A stretch of 64,000 nucleotides of DNA from Cryptomeria japonica (taxonomy: Eukaryota > Streptophyta > Pinopsida > Cupressales > Cupressaceae): contig NC_081412.1 in assembly GCF_030272615.1 (NCBI RefSeq), positions 106,524,296-106,588,295 of the forward strand. The letters are read 5' to 3'. The first letter of the stretch is position 1, and the number at the start of each line of letters is the position of its first letter. Of this stretch, positions 25,576 to 36,510 are shown in pieces. The position numbers were made by a program, and so were the translations under genes. Under the pieces are notes generated by a model. That model searched no databases and was not told where the DNA came from. It saw only the letters and a program-made list of their open reading frames with translations.

Positions 25576-26340
25576 ATGATTGTGCTCTCATGGAATGTAA
25601 GGGGCTTGAACAATGGCCCTAGACAAAAATTTGTTCAGGATTTGATTAGGAATCATTCACCTGATGTCCTTTTCTTGCAAGAAACTAAACTTTCAGTGGG
25701 GAGTATGATGGGTCTCATGCCAAAGCTATGGGGGCGAGGTGAGTGTCATTGTGTTGGGGTAGCTGGTTCCTCAGGAGGGGTGGCCTATCTTTGGAACCCT
25801 TTAAGGCTTCGCCTTGTATGGTAGGTTGCCTCCAGATCCTCGTTATCCAGGGTGCTATCTAGTTTTGAGACTAAGGAATTCATCTTGTTTTCAAATATCT
25901 ATGCTCCTACTGATCTTCAGGGTAAGCAAAACTTATGGTCTCATGTTTCTGGTGTGCAAAGACCCCTTTTCATCCTTGGATTATGGCAGGAGACTTCAAT
26001 GTCATCCTGGAGTTGAGGGAAAAGAAGAGGGGTGTAATGCGGTTGGAACCTTCTTCTTTCCTTTTCCAGGATAGTATATCCTTGCTGCAACTAGTAGACA
26101 TCAAGCCTAGCAATGGATTGTTCACTTGGAACAATAGGAGGGTGGGAGAGAATTGGATTGCTGAATGACTGGATCATTTTCTGGTTTCTTTCTTTTGGAT
26201 TGGAGGGGGGTGGTCCACTAGTTCTGAGATTCTTGATTGGAGAGGGTCGGATCACTGGCCCATTAAGATGGTTTTGTCTTCGGCTTGGGTAGCCCGTTCA
26301 CCTTCCTTCAAATTCCAACTTATGTGGCTTCAGGACCCTT
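25576..26340 (+). pseudogene. LINE ORF2, AP-like endonuclease domain (broken)
   Basis: The frame starts MIVLSWNVRGLNNGPRQKF and has PDVLFLQETKL, both typical of the exonuclease-endonuclease-phosphatase fold. After frameshifts near 25820 and 25930 it continues with PWIMAGDFNVIL (GDFN motif), GLFTWNNRR, a TGA after ENWIAE, and GSDHWPIKMVL (the catalytic SDH motif). All main motifs are recognisable. The intact enzyme nicks target DNA to prime reverse transcription. It lies about 45 bp after the end of ORF1. Confidence 0.85.
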
Positions 26341-26599
26341 CTTTGCAGGTTATGGTTGTGGACTGGTGGAGGAAAGGGAGGCCGGCCTTTGGCACTGCCA
26401 TGTACTCTTTTGCCAAGCAGCTGTAATTTGTTAAGCTTCAGCTTAAACAGTGGAACTGATAAGGTTTCAGGAACATTTTTCATGAGAAGAAAGTTGCTCA
26501 AATTGTGCTGAATGAGATCACCAGTGAAATCAGAGAGCATGGGTTGTCTGAGGAATTGCTTAGAGAGGAAGATAGGGTTGTCAAGGTGGTAGAGGAATG

Positions 26600-28020
26600 G
26601 GAGCTTAGGGAAGAAATATATTGGAAGCAGAGAGCTCGTATTGACTAGCTGAAGGAGGGGGACAAGAACACTACTTTCTTCTTCAACTCAGTGAAAGCAA
26701 GGAGACACGAAAATTCCATCCCTGTTCTGGTTAATGATAGAGGTGAGCAGTGCTTATCCTTGCAGGAGATGTCTAGGGAGGCTCTTCAGTTTTTCTAATC
26801 CCTCTTTAGGGAGGACTCTCAGGGGGAAACAGCGGAGGAGAATCTGATTCTAGCGTTCATCCCTTCTCTTGTCTCGAGGGAGATGAATGAGCAGCTTTTG
26901 TGTCCTATTTTGTTGGAAGAACTAGAGAGGACTGTCTTCCACATGAGGAAAGGAAAGGCTCCTGGACCAGATGGGTTCCCAGTTGAATTCTTTCAAGAGT
27001 TCTGAGATATTATTAAGCTGGATTTATTGGAAGTGGTCCAGGAGTCCTAGACGAAAAATTAGATGCTTAGGGCATTGAATGTGATCTTCATTTCTCTAAT
27101 CCCCAAGAGTGAAGGTGTCAACCGATTAGGCCGGTTCTGCCCTATCTCTCTCTGTAATGTGATTTATAAGATCATCTCTAAGCTGATAGAGGATAGATTG
27201 AAGAAGTTCTTGGGGAATGTTATTTCTAAGGAGCAGAGTGGGTATGTGGAAGGGCACCAAATTCTGGATGGGGTGGTCATTGCCACGGAGACCATTCATT
27301 CTATGGCAACCTCCAAGGAAAAAACTATGTTTATCAAGCTGGATATGGCTAAGGCATACGATAGAGTTAGGTGGTCCTTCCTTCAGAAGATCCTCAGGGG
27401 CTTTTGGTTTTGCTGACGAGTGGATCTAGTGGGTTATGAGTTGTGTTACATCCACCTCTTTCTCTGTGCTTATCAATGGGGACCATACTGAGCTATTTGG
27501 TGCTTCTAGGGGTCTCCGACAGGGGGATCCCCTCTCCCCTTATTTATGGATCCCCTCTCCCCTTATTTATTCATTCTTCTTGTTGATGGTCTGGGGAGGC
27601 TGATTAAGCATAATGTGGGCCTAGGTACCATTTAGGGTTGGAGATGGGGTAATGACTTGCAGCCGCAATCTCACTTGCAGTTTGTGGATGATATAGCCCT
27701 TATGGGGCTAGCTCAGGTCAACGAAGCTACTAATTTGTGTAAGGTCCTAGATGTTTATCTTGTGGCTTCTGGCCAGTTGATCAATGAGGATAAATCTTCT
27801 ATCCTCTTTTTCAACACTCCTAAATCTATTCAAAGGAGGATTGCTCTTATCTTGAGATTCCAAGTTGGCTCCCCACCCTTGACTTATTTGGGTATTCCTA
27901 TTTCCCCTGGCAACCCTCCTAGGGAATCACGGCAGGGGATCTTGGATTAATTTTGCATGAAGGTTGATCACTGGACTCATAAATGGTTATCCTTTGCAGG
28001 GAGGGTGCAACTGATTCAGT
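26600..28020 (+). pseudogene. LINE ORF2, reverse transcriptase domain (broken)
   Basis: Blocks in order: LKEGDKNTTFFFNSVKARR (after an in-frame TAG at 26646), GKAPGPDGFPVEFFQ, LIPKSEGVNRLGRFCPISLC, QSGYVEGHQILDGV, the catalytic KLDMAKAYDRVRW near 27340, [12 protein letters not shown] near 27511, LQFVDDIALMG (FVDD at the active site, normally FADD) near 27678, and LTYLGIPISPG. A 23-bp tandem duplication (GGATCCCCTCTCC... at 27525 and 27548) shifts the frame inside the GDPLSPYL block. Confidence 0.88.
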
Positions 28021-28179
28021 CGATGGTTCTTGAAGGGTTTGGACTCTCTGGCTAGGAAATTCTTATGGGCAAGTAATCTCTCCTCTTCCAAATGGAGTCT
28101 GGTCAATTGGGACCAGGTGTGTAGCCCGAAGTAGTCGAGGGGGCTTGGGTTAAGGCAGTCTATTCTTTTTGGGGAAGCA

Positions 28180-28676
28180 CTTGCAGCTAAATTGTATTGG
28201 AGGTGGTGTGTTGAACAGGATCGAGGCTGGGCCAGGATTTTGGCCAACAAATATATGCAGAGGATCCCGATGGAGGAAATCCCTAGATATCCGCTTGAAG
28301 GAAAGGGCTCAACGATCTACTACACTCTCAAGAGGGGGGCTTCTCTCATTAAGGCAAGGCTTTTTTGGATTTGTAGAAGGGGGGAAGAGGTCCTTTTCTG
28401 GAATTACTCTTGGGATGGATACCCTCCCATCCTTAATCAGTATCCTAACCCTCGAAACCTAGGGCAGTGGTTTTTGGAAGTGGGTTGGTCAAGGGTGAGT
28501 GATTTTAAGGATGTCTATAGGTGTGGTCAACTAGATTTGGAGCGGTGGAAGACTCCTAATGAGTGGTCGTTGTTGGGATGGTGGAAGAGTGTGCTGAGTT
28601 GCAGGGCATTTTGGCAAATAGACACTATAGCTCCCTTAAGGGTAGGGATGGCCTTGCTTGGTCTCCAAATCCTGTT
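28180..28676 (+). pseudogene. LINE ORF2, region after the RT
   Basis: The frame from 28192 reads WRWCVEQDRGWARILANKYM and LFWICRRGEEVLFWNYSWDG, the conserved stretch between RT and zinc-binding region in plant L1 ORF2. It continues to WQIDTIAPLRVG and is cut by the insertion at 28676. Confidence 0.8.
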
Positions 28677-29108
28677 AGGGTTTCAAGTAGATCCGAAGCA
28701 AATATGAACTAACAATTATATGCAGATTTAAATACAAAAGATAAAGAAATAAAATAGGACACAGATAACACAGAGATTTAACGTGGTTCACCCAGAATGG
28801 GTTACGTCCACCATACACAGCCGTCCAATCTTTCTTATTATCCAGCAAAAATAGTACATCAACCTTTTAATGCCTTAAGCATCCTAGCCGCTTATAACAT
28901 GCGTTTTTAGGGCAACAAACAAAGTTGGCCTTTTTAGGGTTTTATTACAATGTCGGTTTTCATCAACAAAAAAATGGCAAAAAAAAATTTCTCGGGGGCT
29001 GCTGCCCCCGAACCCCTGCCCGGGGCCCGACCCGGCCCCGGACCCCGGCGAGGATACGTGCTGAGTGTACAGTACTTTGCTGATTAGTCGCCACATTTCA
29101 AAAAATCC
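28676..29108 (-). mobile_element. Insertion of about 430 bp inside the LINE, probably a solo LTR
   Basis: LINE coding resumes at FSVASGYWELLSRRF near 29113, so the block between is foreign. Read on the minus strand it starts TGCGCTTAGGATTTTTTG and ends CTTGAAACCCTAACA, that is TG...CA ends. It carries TGGACGTAACCCATTCTGGG and TGAACCACGTTAAATC, which I recall from plant LTR ends. A very GC-rich hairpin-prone block at 28995-29052 (CTCGGGGGCTGCTGCCCCCG, then CCCGGGGCCCGACCCGGCC) stands out. No clear target duplication was found. Confidence 0.5.
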
Positions 29109-29111
29109 TAA

Positions 29112-29730
29112 GCGCATTTTTTCTGTGGCTAGTGGATACTGGGAATTGTTGAGCCGAAGATTTGAGGGAAGAGAAGTGAACTGGTGGAAACAGGTGTGGA
29201 ATAATGCTTCTTGGCCGAAGTGTAACTGCTTTGCTTAGACTTTGGCTTGGAATAGATGTCTAACTTGGGACAATATCTGCAAGCAGGGATTCTTGGGGCC
29301 TTCTATTTGTGTTTTGTGTGGTAACGGAGAGGAAGATTCCTCACACCTGTTCTTCAAATGCCCCTTCTCTATGCTTATCTGGCACTATTGGTGGGGGGTG
29401 TGGAAGTATCCTTGTGTCCATCCGGATTCTCTAGTGGAGTTTTGGAGCAGTTTGGGTAGACCTCCTATCCCGTCCTCCTTCCTCCAGACTGTCTAGTTTA
29501 TTGGGCCCATCTTCATTCTATGGCAGATCTGGCTTGAAAGGAACAGGAGGATCTTCCGTGAGGCCAAACTATTTGTTCAAAAAGTTTGGAATAGGATCAC
29601 TGCTATGATTCAGGAGATAGTGGAAGCTAAATGTGAGGTGATTTTCCCACTCCATAGAGATGAGGTAGATATTGTGAGTAGGCTTGGCTTGCAGGAGTTG
29701 TCTATGCCTTTGCTTGTGTCAGGAGAGGTA
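29112..29730 (+). pseudogene. LINE ORF2, zinc-binding reverse transcriptase region
   Basis: SVASGYWELLSRRFEGREVN and WWKQVWNNASWPKCNCFA lead to TLAWNRCLTWDNICKQGF and CVLCGNGEEDSSHLFFKCPF, the C..C...H....C pattern of the zf-RVT domain. In-frame stops occur near 29237 and 29494. Confidence 0.82.
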
Positions 29731-29741
29731 GACAGGCTAAG

Positions 29742-30278
29742 GTGCAAAGGGTGGGAAGGTGGATACCCCCTCAGGATGAGATTATCAAGATTAACACTGA
29801 TGGTTCATCTAGAGGTAACCCAGGCCCTGCTGGAATAGGTGGTGTTGGCGGGATTAGCAGGGGGGAGGTTGTTTTCTTCTTTTCGGTGCATAAAGGGTGG
29901 CAATCTAATAATTTTATGGAGGGTTTTGCGATTCTTTATGCACATGAGCGGGCTTTGGTGTTGGGTTGTAGGAAGGTGATTTGTGATTCAAATTCACAAA
30001 TTGTTGTTAACTTGTTGTCAGAGCAGAAGGTGAGTGGGATTTAGTGGCAGTTGGCAGGGATTGTTCAGCAGATTCTCCAAATTAGCTCTTTAATGGAGCA
30101 GGTGTCCTTCATCCATATTCCTTGGGAATGGAATGGAGTAGCCAACTGTTTGGCCAAGTGGGCCTCGGACCATGATAGTGATTGGAAAGTTGAAGGTTGG
30201 GAGCATCTCTCTGGGGATTACTGTCAGGAACTGCAAAAGATTTTCACTAAGGACATGGGTGGTTTTGAAGCTGATTGA
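29742..30278 (+). pseudogene. LINE ORF2, RNase H domain
   Basis: The frame contains IKINTDGSSRGNPGPAGIGG (first catalytic Asp), a Glu in NNFMEGFAILYAHERAL, VICDSNSQIVVNLL (third Asp) and HIPWEWNGVANCLAKWASDH (last Asp). Only one in-frame stop, after QKVSGI near 30042, interrupts it. A 100-bp 3' untranslated region with AATAAA follows. Confidence 0.85.
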
Positions 30279-31059
30279 TCTGTGGTTGGGTTGGTAGTTC
30301 TTCTCTGGGGCCTCGGGGCTCTGGTTCTCTTTGTAATGCTTGAGTCTATTTTTCAATAAAGTTTTTACCCTTTTATTTCAATATTTGAAGAAAGGTTTAA
30401 ATGATTAATTGATTAAGAAATGGAAATTGGATAATTAGTATTTGTAGAAGGTGATGATTCAGACAAAAAAAAATTAATATTAAATATAGAGAATAAACTT
30501 ACAAAAAGTATAGCTTCAGTAGTAACGTGAGGTCATGCCTTAAAACCAACAATCCTGGCCTACATAGATATGATCAATTACTAGTAACAATTTTGTATGC
30601 CATTATAAACAACATAATCCTATACATAGCCTATTCTATGTTGTGTCCAAGCAAAAAGAGTATACATAGATAATCTTCATGTTCAAACAAAAAGAACCAA
30701 ACTGCATCTCAGCACTCATGAAGATGATCTTGACAAGGCTCCATCCAAGCTATCCACCCCAAAGGGCCTTCCATCCAGATTGTCTTCCTTCCCTCATGCG
30801 GCTGAGTCAGTATCTAGATCTATTTCATTATTGGGTTTCTGGCATTCCGAATATCAACACCAAAATTCTCCATTGCAGTGGAAAAAGAGGTGTGGTCTCT
30901 TGCAACCCACCTCCATTCAAATCCATTCTCCAACTCATATATGAACAAAGTAGCATGACCATCTTTGAGAAACCACAGAAATTGGTTCTTCTCTATCCTC
31001 ATAGTTATAGAGACCTGCAAAATAATGTAATGAAGAGTGAGTCCACGAAATGACTCAGT

Positions 31060-31640
31060 AAGGACCCTATTTTTACCTTGGAATTTATCTTCATTTCTAA
31101 TTTTCCAAATGTACCATAAGATATCAGTAGAAAGAATATGCCAAAATATATTAGTATCTTTTTTTAAAACCATGGATGCAACTAGTAAGAACTTTCATAA
31201 TATTAACCCGGTTAGGAATAAAAATACCAAACATCAAGCAGATTTATTTAGCAATAATACACTCAAAGAAGATGTGTCGAACAGATTCAGGCACTCTACA
31301 TATATTGCACATATCAATATTGGATTAATCTTTCCTGAAAGGAAGCCTGTTAATTAACATCAACCATTTAAAACATTTTTTCTTAGGAACAATAGGACTA
31401 TTCCATAATCTTGTGAATACTTTCTGCCACTTCTTTAAAGATAAATATGCATACCACAAAGTATTAGCATGATTAATAATAGACTCATCATAAGAGAGTA
31501 TTATAAACAATGATAGACTTAACATTATAAATAAGGGTATCATTATTCCATTTATAAGCAGTAAATTTGTTATTATCCACATTACAATTGTTAGGCAACT
31601 GAAGAACAACCCAAGCATTTTTAACCATATTGTAAGTTCT
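31060..31640 (-). pseudogene. Second LINE, zinc-binding region remnant
   Basis: WNSPIVPKKKCFKWLMLINR and LPFRKD, then RVPESVRHIFFEC in another frame. These match the zf-RVT stretch of L1 ORF2. Below about 31060 the minus strand is too broken to assign. Confidence 0.6.
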
Positions 31641-32201
31641 TTTTTTAGGAATTTGGAAGATCATACTTAGCACTAAGTGCTTCCCAACTCATAAGCATAT
31701 CACTATCAATAATATCTTTAAAGCTACAAATACCTTTGTTAGCCCAAGCTCTGGCAAAATAGTCTTGTGTAAGCACAAGAGGTTTGGAGGAGTGTAAAAG
31801 GTTCCATTAGATAGATCTATCTCCATGAATGTGATTATTGTTTTTGGCCCTACTATTGGTGATGAATGGTCTAACTATTTCCCAGGCCCTCCAGATAGAT
31901 TTAAATACACACGAACCCTGTACTAAAACTGGGAAACCTCCAACCACCAGGTCACAAAAGGGTAAAGACTTCCAAGATTTATCCCCCTTAGGTACAACCT
32001 TCATAATGTTGCTTATGACCAAGACTTTCCATGGTTCATTTCCTTCAAATGCCTAGAAGATCCATTTTGCAGCAAGTGCAATCCCTTGGATTCTCAAATC
32101 CTTTAGTATGAGCCCTCCCAATCTCTTCTCAATATGACACCAACCCCATTTAATTGAATGTATCTTATTATTTCCTTTCTCATCAGACCATAAGAACTTC
32201 C

Positions 32202-33478
32202 TTATAACTTTCTAGATTTCAAGGAACTGATAGATACAAAACATCCAGACATATGAATAGTAAATGATGTACAAACTTGCACTCTGCTAGCAAGTGACAA
32301 ATATCTATTGTTCCACTTATTTAATTTATTTTCTATTTTACCTCTAACCCATATCCACATTTCCTTTAGAGAAGGGGAGATAGAGAAGGGTATCCCCAAG
32401 TATCTGACAATCTTGTTAGGACCCCCCCACTGGAACCCAAATTGTTGTAACCAATCCGAAGGGTCCTCTCTCCATCCAAGAAAAATGGATTTAGTTTGAG
32501 AGATTTTGGCCCCTGAGATCTCACCGAGGAACTTGATTTTTATTTCAATGGATTCCATGTTCTGCTTGGTGAGTTCTACAAATAATGCAGTATCATCTGC
32601 AAACTGAATATTAACCAAATCTAACTCATCGGGAAGCATGACACCTCCGATTTCAGGGGAAATGGTGCAGTCTCTCAATATGTAGTGCAATGCATCAGAG
32701 GCAATGACAAACAGGGTCGAGGCAAGGGGGCATCCTGCCCTAATGGACCTTCCAAGTTTAATGACCTGAGTGAGTGAGGTATTAACCTCAACCTGTATGG
32801 AAGCATCTTTGAGAAGAACCTTCACAAATTGATAGAATTTTGTAGGGAATCTGAAAGCTTCTAACATCATCAATATAAAATCCCATTCAACCCTATCATA
32901 AGCTTTCTTGAAATCTAAGAGGAACATGGCAACATTGTGCGTGGAAGAATAAGCCCAGTCCATTTCTTCTCAATGGGTTATTAGGTTTTCTAGAATGAAT
33001 CTTCCCTTAATGAAACATGTTTGAGTAGGACAGATAAACTTGGGCAATACATTTTCTAGTCTAAAAATAAGAACTTTGGCCAAGATCTTATATGACACAT
33101 TGAGAAGCATAATAGGTGTCCAGTTTTTTATAAGTGTCTTATCCCCCGCTTTGGTGACAACTTGATAATCCCTTTGTTGATGACGTTTCCTAGGGATCCT
33201 TTCTCAAGAGCCTCAACATACAGCTCATGGAGATCTTGGCTAATCCATTCCTCATTAGCTTTATAAAACTCAACAGGCAATCCATTTAGGCCTGGTGCTT
33301 TGTCATTATTAAAGGCTCTAATGGCATTTTTCACTTTCTCCATAGATATAGCTTGTTTCAAGGAATGGGAGTCTTCATTAGTTATTCCTATTGGGAATAA
33401 GTGCTCTGCATCTTTCTCTAGCTCTTTGTGAATTGGCAGAATCTTCTGAGGAGAAGAGCTCCTTGTAGAATAGGGCAA
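32202..33478 (-). pseudogene. Second LINE, reverse transcriptase domain (broken)
   Basis: MEKVKNAIRAFNNDKAPGLN and GLPVEFYKANEEW, then a frameshift near 33130, then LLDFKKAYDRVEWDFILMML (catalytic Asp), SIRAGCPLASTLFVIASDAL, VNIQFADDTALFVELT (FADD active site) and VRYLGIPFSISPSLKEMW. The 253-residue open frame at 32202-32963 is the longest intact stretch of RT in the window. Confidence 0.88.
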
Positions 33479-33650
33479 AGGCCTCTTTAATATTTTCTAC
33501 CTCCACTACCTCATTGTTATCAACCCATAGTCAATCAATTGAGTCAATTGAGAAGAAATATGATTAAATTAATTAAAGAATTAAAGAATTACTTAATTAA
33601 TTAGATGAATAATTAGTGTGTGATTAATGAAACATTTTTAGGTGTTTGTA

Positions 33651-33668
33651 TTTGCCTCTCTTTAAGAC
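33651..33668 (-). promoter_or_regulatory. Polypurine tract of gypsy element B
   Basis: The minus strand reads CTTAAAGAGAGGCAAA immediately before the LTR start, the expected place for plus-strand priming. Confidence 0.55.
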
Positions 33669-33929
33669 AATGTCTAAATGATGTTGTTTCAAAGAAAACA
33701 GAGACATTTCTACCCTAGTATATCTCGGTGACGCTTAGGGTGTAAATATGCCCCCTCAAAAAATGGTTGAAAATTATGAAATTGAGACCCTTTTAATGAT
33801 ACTATGCTAGTGATCAATCGTGTCAAGTTTCACTCGATTTCAAGTCCGTTTGATTGGTCTACAAGTGCTTTGAAATTCACGAGGTCCACAACCGTCAGAG
33901 AGAGGAAAGCCCTAATTTTGAGCTATAAA

Positions 33930-33941
33930 TAGGATTTTTTT
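33930..33941 (+). promoter_or_regulatory. TATA box of the PMD gene
   Basis: GCTATAAATAGG is a near-ideal plant TATA box about 93 bp before the ATG at 34023. It faces away from the LTR of element B, so the PMD gene has its own promoter. Confidence 0.6.
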
Positions 33942-34022
33942 ATTTTCTTTTGCTTATTTGCATTCTTTTGAGTTCATTGAGTTCTTCTTAATATTTGAGA
34001 ATGCTTGCGTCAATTGAGCATC

Positions 34023-36510
34023 ATGGCTGATCACAGAGCACAATTGCACTTGTTGGATCAAGTTCATTCATACCAGAGACCACTCAAGATTGGAGGCATG
34101 GTATGTATTTCCAAAATTTTCCTCGTTTCTGTGTATTTTTGCTAGATTTTCCATTTTTTGTCAAAGTTTCATTTTTTATTCAATACACAATTGTTTATCG
34201 ATTTATGTACATTTGATTTTATTAATTTGCAATTGATATTATTGTTGCACAATCAATTAAATATTACGCATTTGTATTTAGTAATTCACATTTGTATTAA
34301 ATGATGCGCAATTGATATAACTAATTCAGAATCGATATTTTTTATTTGCAATTGACTTTATTGATCCACATTTGATATAAATGATTCGCATTTGTTGTGA
34401 ATGATAATTTTATAAAATATTTCATTTGAAATTTGTCGTGAGAATTCATAGTCTGACTTTTTCTTGATTTTCACTTGGAAGAGAATCTTCATGTGCTCGT
34501 ACACCGATAGACAAGACCTGATGGTCTCGATCTGTGATTTGAGTTGAGTGTCAAGGATGTTGCCTTGATCCGACATGTGGGATTATATCATGTATTTCAC
34601 TTACCTGAGGTTATGACCAATAGGGTCATGATCACAACATTAGTTGAGCGTTGGCATTCAAAGAGGTGTTCCTTTCATTTACCCACTGGTGAGGCCTTGA
34701 TCACTTTGGAGGATATGTGGTGTGTCTTGCACATTCCCACTAATGGTATCAGAGAGATATATATGATCACAAAGTAGGGATAGTTGGGATGTGTGAGCTT
34801 CAGGAGTGTACTGATGAGGATCTTCGGATTAGGGGTCGTTATGAGATCCCTTGGGAGGTTATGGACTATGATGATCTTACCATTGTATTATATAGCATAG
34901 TAGCAGGTCTATTGATTCTTGATAGGAGTATACATGGGTTCCTAGTTGGTTGGGGCAAGCTTATACATAACATGATTGTGCACAGATGCATGTTTGCATG
35001 GAGGCCATGTCTTCTTGCCACATGGTATCATCAGATGCATGACATTGTATATCTTAGAAAAATATCCATCGGATGCAGTATTACATTAGTTTAGGTTTTG
35101 GCATGGGAGCATATAGCCATTTCTTGACTAGTTGTTCATGTGGATCTTGAGGATGAGCAGCCTTATGCCTATAGATATACACCAGGGATCAAACATAGGG
35201 GTTTAGGGAACACCCTATACTGGAGGCATCATCTCGATATCTTACAGTATTTCACATTGAGGCCTTATCTTGGTTGCCTCAGTTGGGTAGATGATGCACA
35301 ACATTTTCCATATTGTAGACAACAAAGATACTTGATTGGTCGAGACGTGGGTTATAACAATATTATTGATATTCGTCTTCTAGGTCGTGTGCTTTGATAA
35401 TTTGGAGAGTTACAAGACATACCTAATTTTACTGCTTATTATGTTTGGATTAGTCAGGAGATTGGTGATTAGGGGCGTGTACTCAATCACATGTTGCAAT
35501 TGTTGAGTTTGATTCTCTTCATCCTATGTAGTGGGGTTAGGAAACTAGGGTACCAAATCCACGTACTAATCCTCAATTTTATGCTTGGTGGGTACAACAC
35601 AGGCCTGTGTTGTTGACAAATCTTATAGTTTCGATCTCACCATACCAAATTCGACACAGGAGGCCATGGGTAAGGAGAGGAAGAGGAGGGGATATGATGG
35701 AGGAGGAGGTGAGGTTGTGGCTATTTTTGTAGATGGAGAGGAGGAGAAGATGGTTGAGGAGGAGGAGGAGAGTAATGAGGAGGGGGATGAGGATGATGAG
35801 GGAGAGGAGTAGGTAGACATCAGTGGAGACACCAAATCTAGCAGTTTGGAGGATAGTGATGATAGTGATGACTCTACTGCATGATCGTCCAGCAGTGGAA
35901 GGGATGATGATGATTAGGGTGGATAGGACATTGATATGCCCAATCTCAGGGATTCTCCTACTACGAAGGAAGGTGGGGATGGAGGACAGGGTGGATATGG
36001 TGATGATGATGATCCGCAAGTGCTGAGAGTGCAGATCTGGAGCCTAGAGGATATGGTTGGGAGGGTTAGGCAGACATGGAGCGATGATAGGGAGAATTTT
36101 CAGAGAGAGTATGTAGATGTGGTGTTGAGAGGGATTATATTGTTGGGGAGAGGGATTGAGCCATTTCTGATAAGGATTGTCTCTAGAGAGAGCAAGTTGA
36201 TGCATTGAGGAGGGCTCTGTTGGCATATGATTCTTATCAAGAGTGTATATTACCAGGTACTAGATTGTGCGAGTATTGTATTGTTCATATAGCTTAGGAG
36301 TGTATGTACTGGAAGTGAGAGTATGAGAGAGTCATCCCAAAGGGAGAGCGATGTCCAAGATATAGTGCATACTTATTTGGGAGGAGATCCAATTGATCAT
36401 CATGACAGACTAGCAATGGGGGGTGATGGGTCCACCTAGGGCACCATCAGGACATACTGGAGCAGGATCTAGTGGACACGGTCCACCTACCAATAGAGGC
36501 AATGTCTATT
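34023..36510 (+). pseudogene. Plant mobile domain (PMD) gene, decayed, antisense cargo of gypsy element B
   Basis: Exon 1 (34023-34100) encodes MADHRAQLHLLDQVHSYQRP and LKIGGM, then a strong GTATGT donor. The acceptor lies somewhere in 34440-34510 but is not certain. The PMD (PF10536 type) core follows: ALIRHVGLYHVFHLPEVM, MITTLVERWHSKRCSFHLPT, GEALITLEDMWCVLHIPTNG. A frameshift near 34780 leads to WEVMDYDDLTIVLYSIVAGL, VLAWEHIA, RDVGYNNIIDIRLLGRVL, with stops near 35092, 35128, 35396 and 35470. After about 35660 the product is acidic and low in complexity. Host PMD proteins act in chromatin silencing; here the gene sits between integrase and 3' LTR of a retroelement. Confidence 0.75.

Larger units (their letters stand above)
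23758..30379 (+). mobile_element. Full-length L1-like LINE with RNase H
   Basis: It is flanked by perfect 18-bp target duplications AATATTTGAAGAAAGGTT (23740-23757 and 30380-30397). It has a GC-rich 5' untranslated region, ORF1 (DUF4283 plus zinc knuckle), and ORF2 (endonuclease, RT, zinc-binding region, RNase H) in the standard plant L1 order. A 3' tail holds AATAAA at 30355-30360. The 3' end reads CCCTTTTATTTC instead of a poly(A) run. ORFs carry several stops and frameshifts, so this copy is dead. It contains one later insertion at about 28676-29108. Confidence 0.92.
30485..33525 (-). mobile_element. Second L1-like LINE fragment, 5'-truncated
   Basis: It lies in the same LTR as the full-length LINE and runs the opposite way. 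Only the region from the start of the RT to the 3' end is present. The family differs from the first LINE (RAGCPLAS in place of RQGDPLSP). The ends were set by where the LTR-like AT-rich flank resumes. No target duplication was found. Confidence 0.65.
22881..33650 (-). mobile_element. 3' LTR of gypsy element B, with two LINE sequences nested in it
   Basis: Read on the minus strand it starts at 33650 (TACAAACACCTAAAAATG, normally TGTAGACACC), just after a purine-rich tract. It matches the LTR beginning at 57390 (TTTAGACACCTAAAAATG, then similar TAATTATTC and TTTAATT-rich stretches). Both copies share GAGCCACC...GGAGAAGAG..AATGGAAGCC near their far ends (about 22935-22985 here, 60025-60065 there). 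The outer end near 22.88 kb was not fixed. Without the LINEs it is about 1.2 kb. Confidence 0.65.

Noticed and set aside
28192-28250. Overlapping minus-strand frame (27987-28250)
   Set aside because: It is the complement of LINE ORF2, which has clear family motifs on the plus strand.
35579-36019. 146-residue minus-strand frame rich in Ile and Leu
   Set aside because: It is the complement of the acidic GAT/GAG-rich end of the PMD gene.
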